Assembly (NCBI GenBank): GCA_013297875.1
Contig: JAAFIW010000005.1
Coordinates: 62,001 to 126,000 of the forward strand
Origin: Comamonadaceae bacterium
Lineage (GTDB): Bacteria; Pseudomonadota; Gammaproteobacteria; Burkholderiales; Burkholderiaceae_C
Direction of reading: 5' to 3'
Length of the DNA: 64,000 nt
Below are positions 15,800-25,858 of this stretch, in pieces (within the stretch, counting starts at the first letter, position 1; each line of letters opens with the position of its first letter). Under the pieces are notes generated by a model. That model was not told the origin of the DNA and searched no databases. It saw only the letters and a list, made by a program, of their open reading frames with translations. The translations under genes and the position numbers were made by a program.

Positions 15800-17173
15800 T
15801 CACGCGCCGACCACTTCCCCCCGCAGCGAATGCGAATTCGCCTGCGTGATGCGCACATCCACCATCTGCCCCACCAGCCGCGCATGCCCTTGAAAGTTCA
15901 CCGCCCGCATGCATTCGGTGCGGCCCATGAATTCACTGGGGTCTTTGCGGGCCGGGCCTTCGACCAGGATGCGCTGCACTGTGCCCACGCGCTGCTCGCT
16001 GATGCGGCGCATGTTGCCGTCGATGTTGGCTTGCACCTCTTGCAGGCGCGCCAGCTTCACCGCATGGGGCATGTCGTCGTGCAGGTTGGCGGCTGGCGTG
16101 CCGGGGCGGGGGCTGAAGATGAAGCTGAAGCTGTTGTCAAAGCCCACGTCATCCATCAGCTTCATCAGCTTGGCATGGTCTTCATCGGTCTCGCCGGGAA
16201 AGCCCACGATGAAGTCGCTGCTGATGGCCATGTCGGGGCGAATCGCGCGCAGTTTGCGGATGGTGCTTTTGTATTCGATGGCGGTGTAGCCACGCTTCAT
16301 GGCCATCAAAATCTTGTCGCTGGCGTGCTGCACCGGCAGGTGCAGGTGGCTCACCAGCTTGGGTACGCGGGCATAGACATCGACCAGACGCTGCGTGAAC
16401 TCGTTGGGGTGGCTGGTGGTGTAGCGGATGCGCTGGATGCTGGCGATGTCGGCAATGGTTTCGATCAGCAGCGCAAAGTCGGCGATGTCGGCTGTGTTTC
16501 CCATAATCCCGCGGTAGGCATTGACGTTTTGCCCCAGCAAGGTCACCTCTTTCACGCCCTGCGCGGCCAGGCCATTGACCTCTTTCAACACGTCGTCAAA
16601 CGGGCGCGAAACCTCTTCGCCCCGCGTGTAGGGCACCACGCAGTAGCTGCAGTATTTGCTGCAGCCTTCCATGATGCTCACAAAGGCCGTAGCACCCTCT
16701 ACCCGGGCGGGCGGCAGGTGGTCAAACTTTTCAATTTCGGGGAAGCTGATGTCCACCTGCGGGCGCTGCAGCGCGGCGCGGGCGTCGAGCAACTGCGGCA
16801 GGCGGTGCAGGGTTTGCGGGCCAAACACCACGTCCACATACGGCGCGCGTTTGATGATGTCGGCCCCTTCCTGGCTGGCCACGCAGCCACCCACGCCAAT
16901 GAGCACGCCTTTTTTGGCCAGATGCCGAACCCGGCCCAGGTCGCTGAACACTTTTTCTTGCGCTTTTTCGCGCACGGAGCAGGTGTTGAACAGAATCAAA
17001 TCGGCTTCGTTGACGTCTTGCGTGGCCTCATAGCCTTGAGCGGCATGCAGCACGTCGACCATCTTGTCCGAGTCGTACTCGTTCATCTGGCAGCCAAAGG
17101 TTTTGACGAAAACCTTGGGGGCAGGTTTGCCGCCGACCACACCATCGGACGGGCTTGGGGCGAGCGCGTTCAT
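15800..17173 (-). CDS. miaB: tRNA-2-methylthio-N6-dimethylallyladenosine synthase
   Basis: A 457-residue radical SAM methylthiotransferase that adds a methylthio group to i6A37 of tRNAs reading UNN codons. The N-terminal domain carries the three cluster cysteines ([29 protein letters not shown]); [16 protein letters not shown] at about residue 178 is the CxxxCxxC radical SAM site; a C-terminal TRAM domain ends with [16 protein letters not shown]. Length is normal. The start overlaps the stop of the upstream exported protein gene by four bases (ATGA), so the two are likely co-translated. Confidence 0.96.
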   Translation of the reverse strand: MNALAPSPSDGVVGGKPAPKVFVKTFGCQMNEYDSDKMVDVLHAAQGYEATQDVNEADLILFNTCSVREKAQEKVFSDLGRVRHLAKKGVLIGVGGCVASQEGADIIKRAPYVDVVFGPQTLHRLPQLLDARAALQRPQVDISFPEIEKFDHLPPARVEGATAFVSIMEGCSKYCSYCVVPYTRGEEVSRPFDDVLKEVNGLAAQGVKEVTLLGQNVNAYRGIMGNTADIADFALLIETIADIASIQRIRYTTSHPNEFTQRLVDVYARVPKLVSHLHLPVQHASDKILMAMKRGYTAIEYKSTIRKLRAIRPDMAISSDFIVGFPGETDEDHAKLMKLMDDVGFDNSFSFIFSPRPGTPAANLHDDMPHAVKLARLQEVQANIDGNMRRISEQRVGTVQRILVEGPARKDPSEFMGRTECMRAVNFQGHARLVGQMVDVRITQANSHSLRGEVVGA

Positions 17174-17634
17174 TGGTTGCTACCGGGTGTGGCGGCCGGC
17201 TGTGGGGCCGCCTTGCTCGCGCTCGTGGGCGTGTTGCCCGCCAGGCTGTCCGTGATGACGTTGAAGATCGTGCGCTGGCCGCCCGGCAAGGCACGCGCCT
17301 CCTCGGCACTCAAGATCCACACCTCATGCACCAGCCCGGCCCCATCGCGCCGGTAGACCACGGGCAAATCTTGGCCCACCAGGGTGCCTGACAGCACCAT
17401 CAGGTTTTGCGTGTTGCGAATGCGGGCACCGGGTGACAGCTGGTCAGGCTGGCCGTCCAGCGTGATCTGCGGCGGCAGCGTGATCTTCATATCTGCCCGC
17501 TTGACGTTGGCTGGCACCTCCCGGCGCATGGTCTGGGCCTGCAAATCTGAATGAAATAAGCCACCAGCCCATATGAATACTGCTGAAGCAGCTATTAAAA
17601 AGGGAGCGATGGAGTTGGGTTTGCAGCGGTTCAT
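17170..17634 (-). CDS. Predicted exported protein, co-transcribed with miaB
   Basis: A 154-residue protein with an N-terminal hydrophobic run ([19 protein letters not shown]) and a likely signal peptidase site after DLQAQ. The mature part is basic, then [20 protein letters not shown] and a strand-rich region with [13 protein letters not shown], ending in a Ala/Pro-rich tail. Proteins like this are seen upstream of miaB in related bacteria as far as I recall; no function is known. The hydrophobic core of the signal peptide is encoded by a copy of the dispersed repeat (17550-17604), an unusual origin for a targeting sequence. Confidence 0.75.
   Translation of the reverse strand: MNRCKPNSIAPFLIAASAVFIWAGGLFHSDLQAQTMRREVPANVKRADMKITLPPQITLDGQPDQLSPGARIRNTQNLMVLSGTLVGQDLPVVYRRDGAGLVHEVWILSAEEARALPGGQRTIFNVITDSLAGNTPTSASKAAPQPAATPGSNQ
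17550..17604 (-). repeat. Dispersed repeat copy encoding a signal peptide core
   Basis: On the minus strand: AATAGCTGCTTCAGCAGTAT, then TCATATGGGCTGGTGGC. This matches the consensus closely and is read in frame as [14 protein letters not shown] within the exported protein at 17170. Confidence 0.75.
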
Positions 17635-17829
17635 GGTGTGTATCCAGAGGCTGGTTGAGCGCAGTGCGCGAAGTTCGAGATTTTACCGGGCACCCATGTG
17701 CGCGTTTGACAGGCTGCAAAAGCACCGTCATCTAGCTTTCACAGGCGTGGGCTAGCGTCCAAAGGTTTTACCCGTTGACCCGGGTTTGCTCCCCTTTCAC
17801 GCGTTCGCCTTACTTCTCAAGGATTCTTC

Positions 17830-20800
17830 ATGTCAGCTGTTTACTTCGATTTGTCGACCGGTAACTTCACACAGAACTGGACGGGTGCAACCCTCACAAA
17901 CGACGACTGGTCTCTGGTGCCCTCCATCATGGGCTACCGAGGCGACGACGTGACGACCACGATTGCGGCCGATCCCCAAACCCTGTTGAACGACGGAACC
18001 CTGACGCCGGATGTGAACGTCAACACCGTCGGGCCCAATACCTTCAACACCGGCGGCGTGACCTACTTCACCGGTGCCAATGCGGCCAACAACGATGTGG
18101 TGGCCTTGAGCGGCTCCGCCACCGCCGACGCACCCAATCTGGTGCTGCACTTGAACGCCACGGGTCGGGAAAACGTGACCGTGAACTACCTGCTGCGCGA
18201 CCTGGATGGGTCTGTCGACAATTCGATCCAAGCCGTTGCCCTGCAGTACCGCATTGGCAACAGCGGCACCTGGACCAATGTGCCCGCAGGTTTCGTGGCC
18301 GATGCCAGTGGTGGCCCCAACACCGCAACGCAGACCAACGCCGTCACCGCCGTGCTGCCCGCCGCGGTCAATGGCCAGGCACAGGTTCAGGTGCGCATCA
18401 TCACGGTGAACGCAACCGGTAACGATGAGTGGATTGGCATTGACGACATCGTTGTGAGCAGCGCACCCGCCGCCGTCGCCAACCCCACCGTCAACCTCTC
18501 TGTCAGCACCAACACCGGTAGCGAAGCGGGCACCACCGTCATCACCGTTACCGCCACCGCATCTGCCGCCGTCACCGGCGCACAAACCGTCAACCTGGGC
18601 GTCACCGGTACCAACGTCACTGCGGGTGACTATTCGCTGTCCAACACGGTCATCACCATTGCCAACGGTGCCACCACCGGCAGCGTGACTTTCACGGTGG
18701 TGGACGACGCGGTAGCCGAGGCGCTGGAAACCGCTGTGCTCACCATCAGCAGCCCCAGCGCGGGCCTCACCTTGGGCACCACGCTCACGCAAAACATCAA
18801 CATCACCGACAACGATACGCCCGCTGCGGGCCTGACCTACGCAAACCCCACGCTGAACGAAGCCAATCCCTTCAACGGCAGCATCAGCGGCAAAACCGTC
18901 ATCACGCTCACCGGCGACACCTTCACCGGTGCCAATGGTGAAAACCTCGTCACCACCAGCAAAGTCACCGTCACCAACGTGCCCGCAGGCCTGACCGCCG
19001 TGCTGGTGCGCACCAGCGCCACCACCGCCGAGCTGAGCTACACCGGCACAGCCACCGCGAATGCCAACGCCAATGACGTGGCCAATGTCACCGTGGCGTT
19101 CGCCAACACCGCCTTCACCGGCAACAACGCGGCCGGCGTCACCGCCTCCACCAAGGTCGACCTGGGGCTGAACTTTGCTGACATCGGCATCACAGGCACT
19201 GTGCAGACCTTCACGCCCAACGCGGGCACCACCACGGGCAGCTCCGACGCGTCCACCGCCATTGCGCTGGACGCCAATTTCATGGTGGTGGCCGACGACG
19301 AAGCCAGCGTGTTGCGCGTGTATGACCGCGCCGGTGGCCCCGCGGTGCTGGAGTGGAGCTACTCGGCCGCTTTAGGCAACGGCGGCGAGCTGGACCTGGA
19401 AGCCGGCACCCGCATTGGCGACACGCTGTATTTCTTCGGCTCGCATAGCAATACCCGGGCTGGCGCTGATGCCAACAGCCGTGAGTTTGTGTTCACCGTA
19501 ACCGTATCGGGCTCAGGTGCCAACACGGTATTCACCTTCGGCAACAAGGCCAGTGGCCTGGAAGCGGCCCTTGCCACCTGGGACAGCAGCAATGTCCACG
19601 GCAAAGGTGCCAACTACTTTGGCTTCACGGCTTCGTCGGCCGCTGGGGTTGCGCCCGAGTTGGTCAACGGCTTTTCCATCGAGGGCTTGACCGCTTCCCA
19701 AGGCGGCAGCAACCTGTTTATCGCCTTCCGCGCACCGCAAACCACCACGACCGGCCGCAACATGGCCGTCATCGTGCCGGTGACCGTGGCCAGCGTGCTC
19801 ACTGCAACACCTGTGTTTGGTGCGCCGATTGAATTGAACCTGGGCGGGCGCGGCATTCGCTCCATCGAAAAATCGTCCAACGGCACGGATTATTTGATCC
19901 TAGCGGGCCCTTCTGGCGGCGCCAGCACCGAGGTCACCAACGATTTCCGCCTGTTCCGCTGGGATGGCGTGAGCACCAGCCCGGTGGAGCTGAACGTAAA
20001 CCTGGATGCGCTGCGCGACGGCACGGGTGGCAGCTTTGAGAGCATCGTGGACGTGCAAAGCACTGCGCAGGGCACGCTGGTGCAACTGCTGCAAGACAAC
20101 GGCGACACCATTTGGCCCGGACAATCGGTGGCTTCCAAAGACTTGGCACCCGGCTTGCAACAGTTTCAGGGCAACTGGGTGTCGCTGGGTGCCAATGTGG
20201 CGGCCGACACCGCAGCCCCCACCCTGGTCAGCGCCACCCCCGCCGACGACGCCACCGGTGTCGCACCCAACGCCAACCTGATCCTGCGCTTCAGCGAAGG
20301 CGTAAAGGCTGGCACCGGCAACTTCGTCATCAGAAAAGTCAGCGACAACTCGGTGGTGGAGACCATTGCGGTGGGCGACGCGACCAAAGTCAGCATCGCC
20401 TTCAACACCGTCACCATCAACCCTGCAACCAACCTGGACCCCAGCACCGCGTATTACGTGGAAGCGGTTGCCGGCACCTTGACCGACACCGCCACGGTGC
20501 CCAACAACTGGGCCGGTTTGACAGGCGCGACGGCCTACAACTTCACCACCAGTGCTCCGTTTGTGGCTCCCAAGCTGCTCATTACCGAAGTCAACTCCAA
20601 CGCTGCGCCCGCCGACTTTTTCGAGCTGTACAACTACGGCACCACAGCCATCGACCTGTCGGGCTGGAGGTGGGACGACGACTCGGCCAACTTCAACGAT
20701 GCCGCCGCAGTGACCTTTGCTGCGGGCACCTCGATTGCCCCCGGCGAAAGAATCATCGTCATCAACACCACCGATGCCGCAGCCTTTCGCGCCGCTTGGG

Positions 20801-23800
20801 GCAACCTGCCCAACAGCGTGCAAGTGATTGCACTGGGCGGCCCTGGCGTTGGCAGCCCAGACGCCATCGCTGTTTTTGATGCCGCAGGCAACCTGGCCAC
20901 ATCGCTGAACCTGACCACGGCTTCCATCACCTCCAGTGCCACCACCGTCATCACGTCTGCCACCCGCGCCGACACCCTCCCCATCGTGGCCGGTCACGCC
21001 GGAGCCGCAGTCGGCGGCACAGCAACGACCTCGGCGGTGTGGGACGGGCTGTCAACCACCGCACCGACCTACACCTTTGCCAAGGTGGGGGAATTTGGCG
21101 GGTTTGCACAAACCACGGTCACCAACATCGGCTCCCCCGGTGCCATTCCCACCCCTGGCGTTGGTGCCAGCATCACAACCCCCGTGCTGCGCCCCTTCAC
21201 CGCCACCTTGGGCGACTTCACCATCTTCAGTGTCGATACCGACACCACCAACACCTGGTTTCGCAACACCACCGGTCTGGGCGCGGAAGTCAACGGCTTT
21301 GCCGACACCGCACCGGCCAACGACTGGCTGATCACACGCGGCTTCAACCTGAACCTGACCGATGCCGAGTACCTGAGCTTCACCACCTGGACGCGCTTTG
21401 TCGACTCGGTGACCGTGAACCCGGAAGTCAAAATCAAGTACTCGCTGAACTACAGCGGCAGCGGAGACCCGACCACCGCCACCTGGACTGATTTGAGCTA
21501 TGTGCCCTCCCCAGAAAACAGCCAGGTCATCACGCCATCGGGCCTGATTGACCTGTCTGCTATCGGCGGCACCAACGTGTACTTTGCCTTCCAGTACACC
21601 GCCACCAGCGGCAGCAATGCGGCGCAATGGCGCGTGGACGATGTGAAAATTGAGGGCTATGTGGGCTCAGTGGTGTCGGTTGCTGCGACCACGACGAATC
21701 TGCTGGAAGGCTCGGTTGGCACCGTGGCCCACACCTTCACTGTGACCCGTAGCGGCAACACCACGGGCACGTCCACGGTCAACTGGGCGGTGACCGGCCC
21801 CACAGTGGATGCCACCGACTTTGGTGGCACCTTGCCGTCAGGCACGGTCAACTTTGCGGCCAACCAGACCACGGCGACCATCACGGTCAATGCCTCGGGC
21901 GACACCACACCCGAAATCAACGAGAACTTCACAGTCACGCTGTCAACGCCCAGCGTGGGCACGTCCATCGTCGTAGCTACAGCCACCGGCAGCATCGTGT
22001 CAGACGATGCGCCCATCACCAAAATCAACGTCATTCAGGGTTCCGGTTTGGCAACCACGCTGACGGGTGCCGCCGCCACCGGCCTTACCATTCAGGGCGT
22101 CGTGACCGCCTTCAAGCCCAACCTGCAAGGCTTCTACATTCAGGAGGAAACGGCCGATCAAGACGCTGATGCAACCACGTCTGAAGGCATATTCGTTTTC
22201 TACGGCACGACGCTGCCCGCTGGTTTGAACGCCAACAGCGTAGGCGACATCGTGCAGGTCACCGGTAACGTGGTCGAAACCAACGGCATGACGCGCCTGA
22301 CCACCCTCAGCGGCTTTCAGACCATCATCGACAACGCCGCGCAAACCCTGCCTGCACCCGTCGCCATCACCCTGCCAGTAGCCGCCCTGGCCAACTGGGA
22401 AGCGGTTGAGGGCATGCTGGTGACCGTCTCGTCTGGCACCACCGTGGGCGGAAAACTGGTGGTGACCGACAGCCAAAACTACGGCCAATTCGGCCAGTTG
22501 ACCCTGACCTCGGACGACCTGCTGGTCAACTTCACCGAAACCAACACGCCCAGCACAGCCGGCTATACCGCCTACATCGCCTCCACCGTCAGAGACCAGA
22601 TCGTGGTGGACGACAGCACCACCGCGCAAAACACCGACGTGCTGGGTGCCAACGGCGCACCGCTGTCAGCCAGCAACACCCTGCGCGCCGGCAGCTCCGT
22701 TGCCAGCGTGACAGGGGTTCTGGATCAGTCAACCACTAACCCTTCATCAGCCCCGTACGAAACCACTTACCGCATTCAAACCACCGAAAACGTGGTCTAC
22801 ACCGCAGCGCCCCGGCCCACCGCTGCCAGCCTGCCCGCCAATGTGACCAATGCGGAAATCAAAGTCGCTTCAGTCAACGTGCTGAACTACTTCACGGACC
22901 TGGCAGACGGCAACGACAACACCACCGAATTCACCAACCCCCTAGGCACCGCTTTCTCTTCACGTGGTGCCAACTCAGCCGCTGAATTCACCCGCCAGAA
23001 AGACAAACTGGTGGCCAACATCCTGGGGCTGAATGCCGATGTGGTGGGCCTGATGGAAATGCAGAACAACGGCTTTGGCGACGGCACCAGCGGCATTGAC
23101 TCGCTGGTGGACGCGCTGAACCTGGTGGCTGGTGCAGGTACCTACGCCTACGTTTCAGGCCCTTACCCCGACGGGAATGGCGCACCTGCCGCAACGGCGG
23201 GCGGCGACGCCATCATGGTGGCGTTTTTATACAAGCCAGCCAAAGTTACCCTGGTGGGGCAAGCCGCCACGCCCGATTTAAGCAATGCGGCCTATGACGC
23301 TTTCACCTCCACTTACGGTAGCCGTGCACCCGTCGCCCAAACCTTTAAGGCTGTTGGCGACAACGAAGTGTTCACCGTGGTGGCCAACCACTTCAAATCC
23401 AAAGGCAGCGCAACGGCCACTCAGGGCCTGGATGCAAACGATGGTGCGGGTAACGCCAATTTGGCTCGCGACCGCGCTTCCACCCAACTCCTCAGCTGGT
23501 TGGCCACCAACCCCACCGGCAGCACCGATACCGACATCCTGCTGATTGGCGACTTCAATGCTTACAGCAACGAGCAGCCCATCACCACCCTGACCAATGC
23601 GGGCTACACCAAGGTGTCCACCGGCTTGTCATACGTGTTTGACGGCCTGTGGGGTTCACTGGATCACGCCATCAGCAGCACCTCGCTGACCAGCCAGGTC
23701 ACCGGGGCCGTTAAGTGGGGCATCAACGCCGAAGAGCCCACCGTGCTGGACTACAACATCGAGTTCAAGAGCACCGGCCAGCAAACCTCGTTTTACGCGC

Positions 23801-24858
23801 CCGATGCCTACCGCTCCAGCGACCACAACCCGGTGTTGATTGGCCTGAACCTGGATTCGCCTGCCGTGAACCTGAGCGTCAGCACCGCTGCTGCATCTGA
23901 AGCAGGCGCTACGGTGGTCACCGTCACTGCCACCGCATCGAGCGCTGTCGCAGGCCCGCAAACCCTTGCGCTGGCTGTTAGTGGCACCGGCATCACCATC
24001 ACCGACTACAACTTGAGCGGCACCACCATCACCATTGCCAACGGTGCCACCACTGGCACCGTGACCTTCACCGTACTGGACGACACCGTGTTTGAAGGCA
24101 CCGAGGTGGCCACGCTGACCATCAGCACCGCCAGTTCGGGCATCAAGCTGGGTGCCACCACCGCGCAAAACATCACCATTGCCGACAACGACCTGGCACC
24201 ACCAGCCCCACCCTCGCCTGCGCCTGTACCGGCCCCCGCATCGCCAGAGGACAACGCACCGGCCCTGGTTCTGTCGGCCACCTCGCCGGGTCAGCTGGGC
24301 GACGGCAACGGCGATGGCATTGCCGATTCGTTGCAAAACAATGTGCAGTCGTCACCCATCCGGTCACCTTCGGCCCCGGCCAGCGCACCGTCCAGCTTTG
24401 TGACCCTGGTAGCCGATTCACTGAACGGCAAAACCGACAACACCGATGGCAACAGCGCGCAGATCACCAGCTTTGGGCAACCGGGCACGCCGCTGCGCAC
24501 GCCCACATCGCTCACGACGCCGGTGGGCCAGATCAACTTTACGGCCAACCTGGGCCAAAACGGCATCACCGAGTCGTTCAGCTTGTACGTGGATCCATCG
24601 CTGGGCGTGAACGGTTACTGGGCGCAGGACAAGTCTGGCACCTGGGTCAACCTGGCCAGCGCACCCTACGGTGGCCAGATCGTGACCGAAGGCAACAAAA
24701 TCCGTCTGGACTTCAAGATCACCGATGGCGGTGTGTTTGACACCGATGGACTGGCCAATGGCAGCGTCAGCCACACCGGCGTGGCAGGCAATATGCCCCT
24801 TTCCATCGTCGGCCAGCCAGCAGACCTTCCACCGGGTGGGGCATTTTTCTTCGGGTGA
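17830..24858 (+). CDS. Giant extracellular nuclease, ExeM/NucH-like, multidomain
   Basis: A 2342-residue protein of low charge, rich in Thr, Ala, Asn and Gly. Domains in order: unknown N-terminal strand domain (1-215), Calx-beta (about 217-325), a propeller-like DUF3616-type region (450-790), Ig-like Big_5 (792-906), lamin-tail domain starting LLITEVNSN (912-1100), a jelly-roll (1117-1277), Calx-beta (1280-1393), an OB-like ExeM domain (1395-1600), endonuclease/exonuclease/phosphatase nuclease (1675-2008) with NVLNYF, LMEMQNNG, ANHFKSKG, GDFNAY and SDHNPVL, a third Calx-beta, and a C-terminal domain ending GGAFFFG. No Sec signal peptide is seen; type I secretion is possible, but no exporter adjoins. 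AAGGA lies 6 bases before the ATG. Role: extracellular or surface DNA breakdown. Confidence 0.88.
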   Translation: MSAVYFDLSTGNFTQNWTGATLTNDDWSLVPSIMGYRGDDVTTTIAADPQTLLNDGTLTPDVNVNTVGPNTFNTGGVTYFTGANAANNDVVALSGSATADAPNLVLHLNATGRENVTVNYLLRDLDGSVDNSIQAVALQYRIGNSGTWTNVPAGFVADASGGPNTATQTNAVTAVLPAAVNGQAQVQVRIITVNATGNDEWIGIDDIVVSSAPAAVANPTVNLSVSTNTGSEAGTTVITVTATASAAVTGAQTVNLGVTGTNVTAGDYSLSNTVITIANGATTGSVTFTVVDDAVAEALETAVLTISSPSAGLTLGTTLTQNINITDNDTPAAGLTYANPTLNEANPFNGSISGKTVITLTGDTFTGANGENLVTTSKVTVTNVPAGLTAVLVRTSATTAELSYTGTATANANANDVANVTVAFANTAFTGNNAAGVTASTKVDLGLNFADIGITGTVQTFTPNAGTTTGSSDASTAIALDANFMVVADDEASVLRVYDRAGGPAVLEWSYSAALGNGGELDLEAGTRIGDTLYFFGSHSNTRAGADANSREFVFTVTVSGSGANTVFTFGNKASGLEAALATWDSSNVHGKGANYFGFTASSAAGVAPELVNGFSIEGLTASQGGSNLFIAFRAPQTTTTGRNMAVIVPVTVASVLTATPVFGAPIELNLGGRGIRSIEKSSNGTDYLILAGPSGGASTEVTNDFRLFRWDGVSTSPVELNVNLDALRDGTGGSFESIVDVQSTAQGTLVQLLQDNGDTIWPGQSVASKDLAPGLQQFQGNWVSLGANVAADTAAPTLVSATPADDATGVAPNANLILRFSEGVKAGTGNFVIRKVSDNSVVETIAVGDATKVSIAFNTVTINPATNLDPSTAYYVEAVAGTLTDTATVPNNWAGLTGATAYNFTTSAPFVAPKLLITEVNSNAAPADFFELYNYGTTAIDLSGWRWDDDSANFNDAAAVTFAAGTSIAPGERIIVINTTDAAAFRAAWGNLPNSVQVIALGGPGVGSPDAIAVFDAAGNLATSLNLTTASITSSATTVITSATRADTLPIVAGHAGAAVGGTATTSAVWDGLSTTAPTYTFAKVGEFGGFAQTTVTNIGSPGAIPTPGVGASITTPVLRPFTATLGDFTIFSVDTDTTNTWFRNTTGLGAEVNGFADTAPANDWLITRGFNLNLTDAEYLSFTTWTRFVDSVTVNPEVKIKYSLNYSGSGDPTTATWTDLSYVPSPENSQVITPSGLIDLSAIGGTNVYFAFQYTATSGSNAAQWRVDDVKIEGYVGSVVSVAATTTNLLEGSVGTVAHTFTVTRSGNTTGTSTVNWAVTGPTVDATDFGGTLPSGTVNFAANQTTATITVNASGDTTPEINENFTVTLSTPSVGTSIVVATATGSIVSDDAPITKINVIQGSGLATTLTGAAATGLTIQGVVTAFKPNLQGFYIQEETADQDADATTSEGIFVFYGTTLPAGLNANSVGDIVQVTGNVVETNGMTRLTTLSGFQTIIDNAAQTLPAPVAITLPVAALANWEAVEGMLVTVSSGTTVGGKLVVTDSQNYGQFGQLTLTSDDLLVNFTETNTPSTAGYTAYIASTVRDQIVVDDSTTAQNTDVLGANGAPLSASNTLRAGSSVASVTGVLDQSTTNPSSAPYETTYRIQTTENVVYTAAPRPTAASLPANVTNAEIKVASVNVLNYFTDLADGNDNTTEFTNPLGTAFSSRGANSAAEFTRQKDKLVANILGLNADVVGLMEMQNNGFGDGTSGIDSLVDALNLVAGAGTYAYVSGPYPDGNGAPAATAGGDAIMVAFLYKPAKVTLVGQAATPDLSNAAYDAFTSTYGSRAPVAQTFKAVGDNEVFTVVANHFKSKGSATATQGLDANDGAGNANLARDRASTQLLSWLATNPTGSTDTDILLIGDFNAYSNEQPITTLTNAGYTKVSTGLSYVFDGLWGSLDHAISSTSLTSQVTGAVKWGINAEEPTVLDYNIEFKSTGQQTSFYAPDAYRSSDHNPVLIGLNLDSPAVNLSVSTAAASEAGATVVTVTATASSAVAGPQTLALAVSGTGITITDYNLSGTTITIANGATTGTVTFTVLDDTVFEGTEVATLTISTASSGIKLGATTAQNITIADNDLAPPAPPSPAPVPAPASPEDNAPALVLSATSPGQLGDGNGDGIADSLQNNVQSSPIRSPSAPASAPSSFVTLVADSLNGKTDNTDGNSAQITSFGQPGTPLRTPTSLTTPVGQINFTANLGQNGITESFSLYVDPSLGVNGYWAQDKSGTWVNLASAPYGGQIVTEGNKIRLDFKITDGGVFDTDGLANGSVSHTGVAGNMPLSIVGQPADLPPGGAFFFG

Positions 24859-24937
24859 CCGGCTGGGTAGCTGCTTTTGCGCTGAACACACCCGCTATGC
24901 CTGTCTGCCGTTGACCGCTTATCCCGGCAGCACCAAT

Positions 24938-24970
24938 AAAAAAGGCCAACCGGAACCGGTTGGCCTTTTT
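24938..24970. terminator. Rho-independent terminator, works both ways
   Basis: AAAAAAGGCCAACCGG and CCGGTTGGCCTTTTT form a near-perfect stem with a two-base loop, with A and T runs on both sides. It ends the nuclease transcript on the plus strand and could end the tRNA transcript on the minus strand. Confidence 0.95.
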
Positions 24971-24980
24971 GCGTGTTGGG

Positions 24981-25057
24981 TGGTGGTGATAGGTGGATTT
25001 GAACCACCGACATCAGCATTATGAATGCTGCGCTCTAACCAACTGAGCTATATCACC
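24981..25057 (-). tRNA. tRNA-Met (anticodon CAT)
   Basis: Read on the minus strand, GGTGATATAGCTCAGTTGGT opens a standard cloverleaf: acceptor GGTGATA pairs with TATCACC, the anticodon arm GCATTCATAATGC carries CAT at 25021-25023, and the T arm reads GGTGGTTCAAATCCACC. CCA is encoded. The D loop with GTTGGTTA and the lack of a C1-A72 mismatch fit the elongator Met tRNA rather than the initiator. A CAT tRNA for Ile (lysidine-modified) is the less likely alternative. Confidence 0.93.
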
Positions 25058-25267
25058 GAACCGGGCAACATTATAGCTGGGCCAACTCGTCACTCACCAA
25101 GGGCACGATCTCAACGTGGCACGGCAAATAAGCCGCAGGCTGGCCAGAACCGTAGACGCGAGCGCGCTAGCCAAGGGTTCTTCGGGGCAGATTCGCTCGG
25201 GCGGAGGGAAAGTTACACGAAGCGCCGGGCTGCGGCACCCAGAGACAGCGGCAGCTCTAGACAAAAC

Positions 25268-25319
25268 AGCCAGCAGCCCATGTATTCATTGCTCAAGCAG
25301 CTATCACTATAATAGCAAC
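25268..25319 (-). repeat. Dispersed repeat copy
   Basis: On the minus strand: TTATAGTGATAGCTGCTTGA, then GCAATGAATACATGGGCTGC. It ends five bases before the dinB-family stop codon. The rest of the 267 bases from the tRNA to the DinB gene shows no gene. Confidence 0.8.
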
Positions 25320-25324
25320 CAGCA

Positions 25325-25858
25325 TCAGATCATCGCGATCAAATCAGTCGTGCCCACGTCCACACCCAGCTGGCTGAGCAAGGTGGTCACCTGGCCGCGG
25401 TGGTGGGTCTGGTGGTTGAAAAAATGGGTGAGTGCCTGCCACGCCGGGTGCTCGCGCGCCACGCCGTTCGTGGTGCTGTAGCGCATGGTCGATGGCAGGA
25501 AGTCAGCGGGCAGGTCGGCCAGCCAGGCTTGAATGGCAGCATCCAGCTCGCTGCGGGCCGCGCGCATGGCCGAAAAATCGTCAAATAGCGGCGTGGCAAA
25601 GCTGGCACCGGCGGGCAGCGCCAGCACCTCAGGTTTCAACGCTGGAAAGAAGTGGCCCTGCCCGGCAAAGCGGGCCAACCACCGGCGGTCGGCCCACACC
25701 AGGTGGGTCAAGGTGCTGTCAACCGAGCCGAAAAATGCCCCCAAATCACGCTGGCGCTCGTCTGCACTCAGGCTGCTGCAGGCGGTGTACAGGCGCTCGT
25801 TGAACCAGGCGTTGTAGCGGGCGAGAAATTGGTAGTTGGCAAGGGCTGGGTCTAACAT
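25325..25858 (-). CDS. DinB family protein
   Basis: A 177-residue four-helix bundle protein. The metal-binding histidines are in place: one in LTHLVWADRRW and two in FFNHQTHHRGQV, the usual DinB pattern. ANYQFLARYNAWFNERL opens the first helix. Despite the name, DinB proteins are not the polymerase; several are thiol-dependent (bacillithiol or mycothiol type) transferases or hydrolases, and the function of this one is open. Single gene, with a repeat directly after its stop. Confidence 0.88.
   Translation of the reverse strand: MLDPALANYQFLARYNAWFNERLYTACSSLSADERQRDLGAFFGSVDSTLTHLVWADRRWLARFAGQGHFFPALKPEVLALPAGASFATPLFDDFSAMRAARSELDAAIQAWLADLPADFLPSTMRYSTTNGVAREHPAWQALTHFFNHQTHHRGQVTTLLSQLGVDVGTTDLIAMI

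Noticed and set aside
15830-17356. A 508-residue open frame on the plus strand across miaB
   Set aside because: It is antisense to miaB and its upstream neighbour, His/Ala-rich with no domain, as expected for a shadow frame in high-GC DNA.
19900-20997. Open frames of up to 365 residues antisense to the giant nuclease
   Set aside because: Gly/Val/Arg-rich and repetitive, mirroring the Thr/Ala-rich Calx-beta coding strand; no start signal or family match.
24981-25057. tRNA-Ile with lysidine (also CAT anticodon) or initiator tRNA-Met
   Set aside because: The acceptor stem is fully paired, unlike the initiator, and the body resembles elongator tRNA-Met; Ile2 remains possible but less likely.
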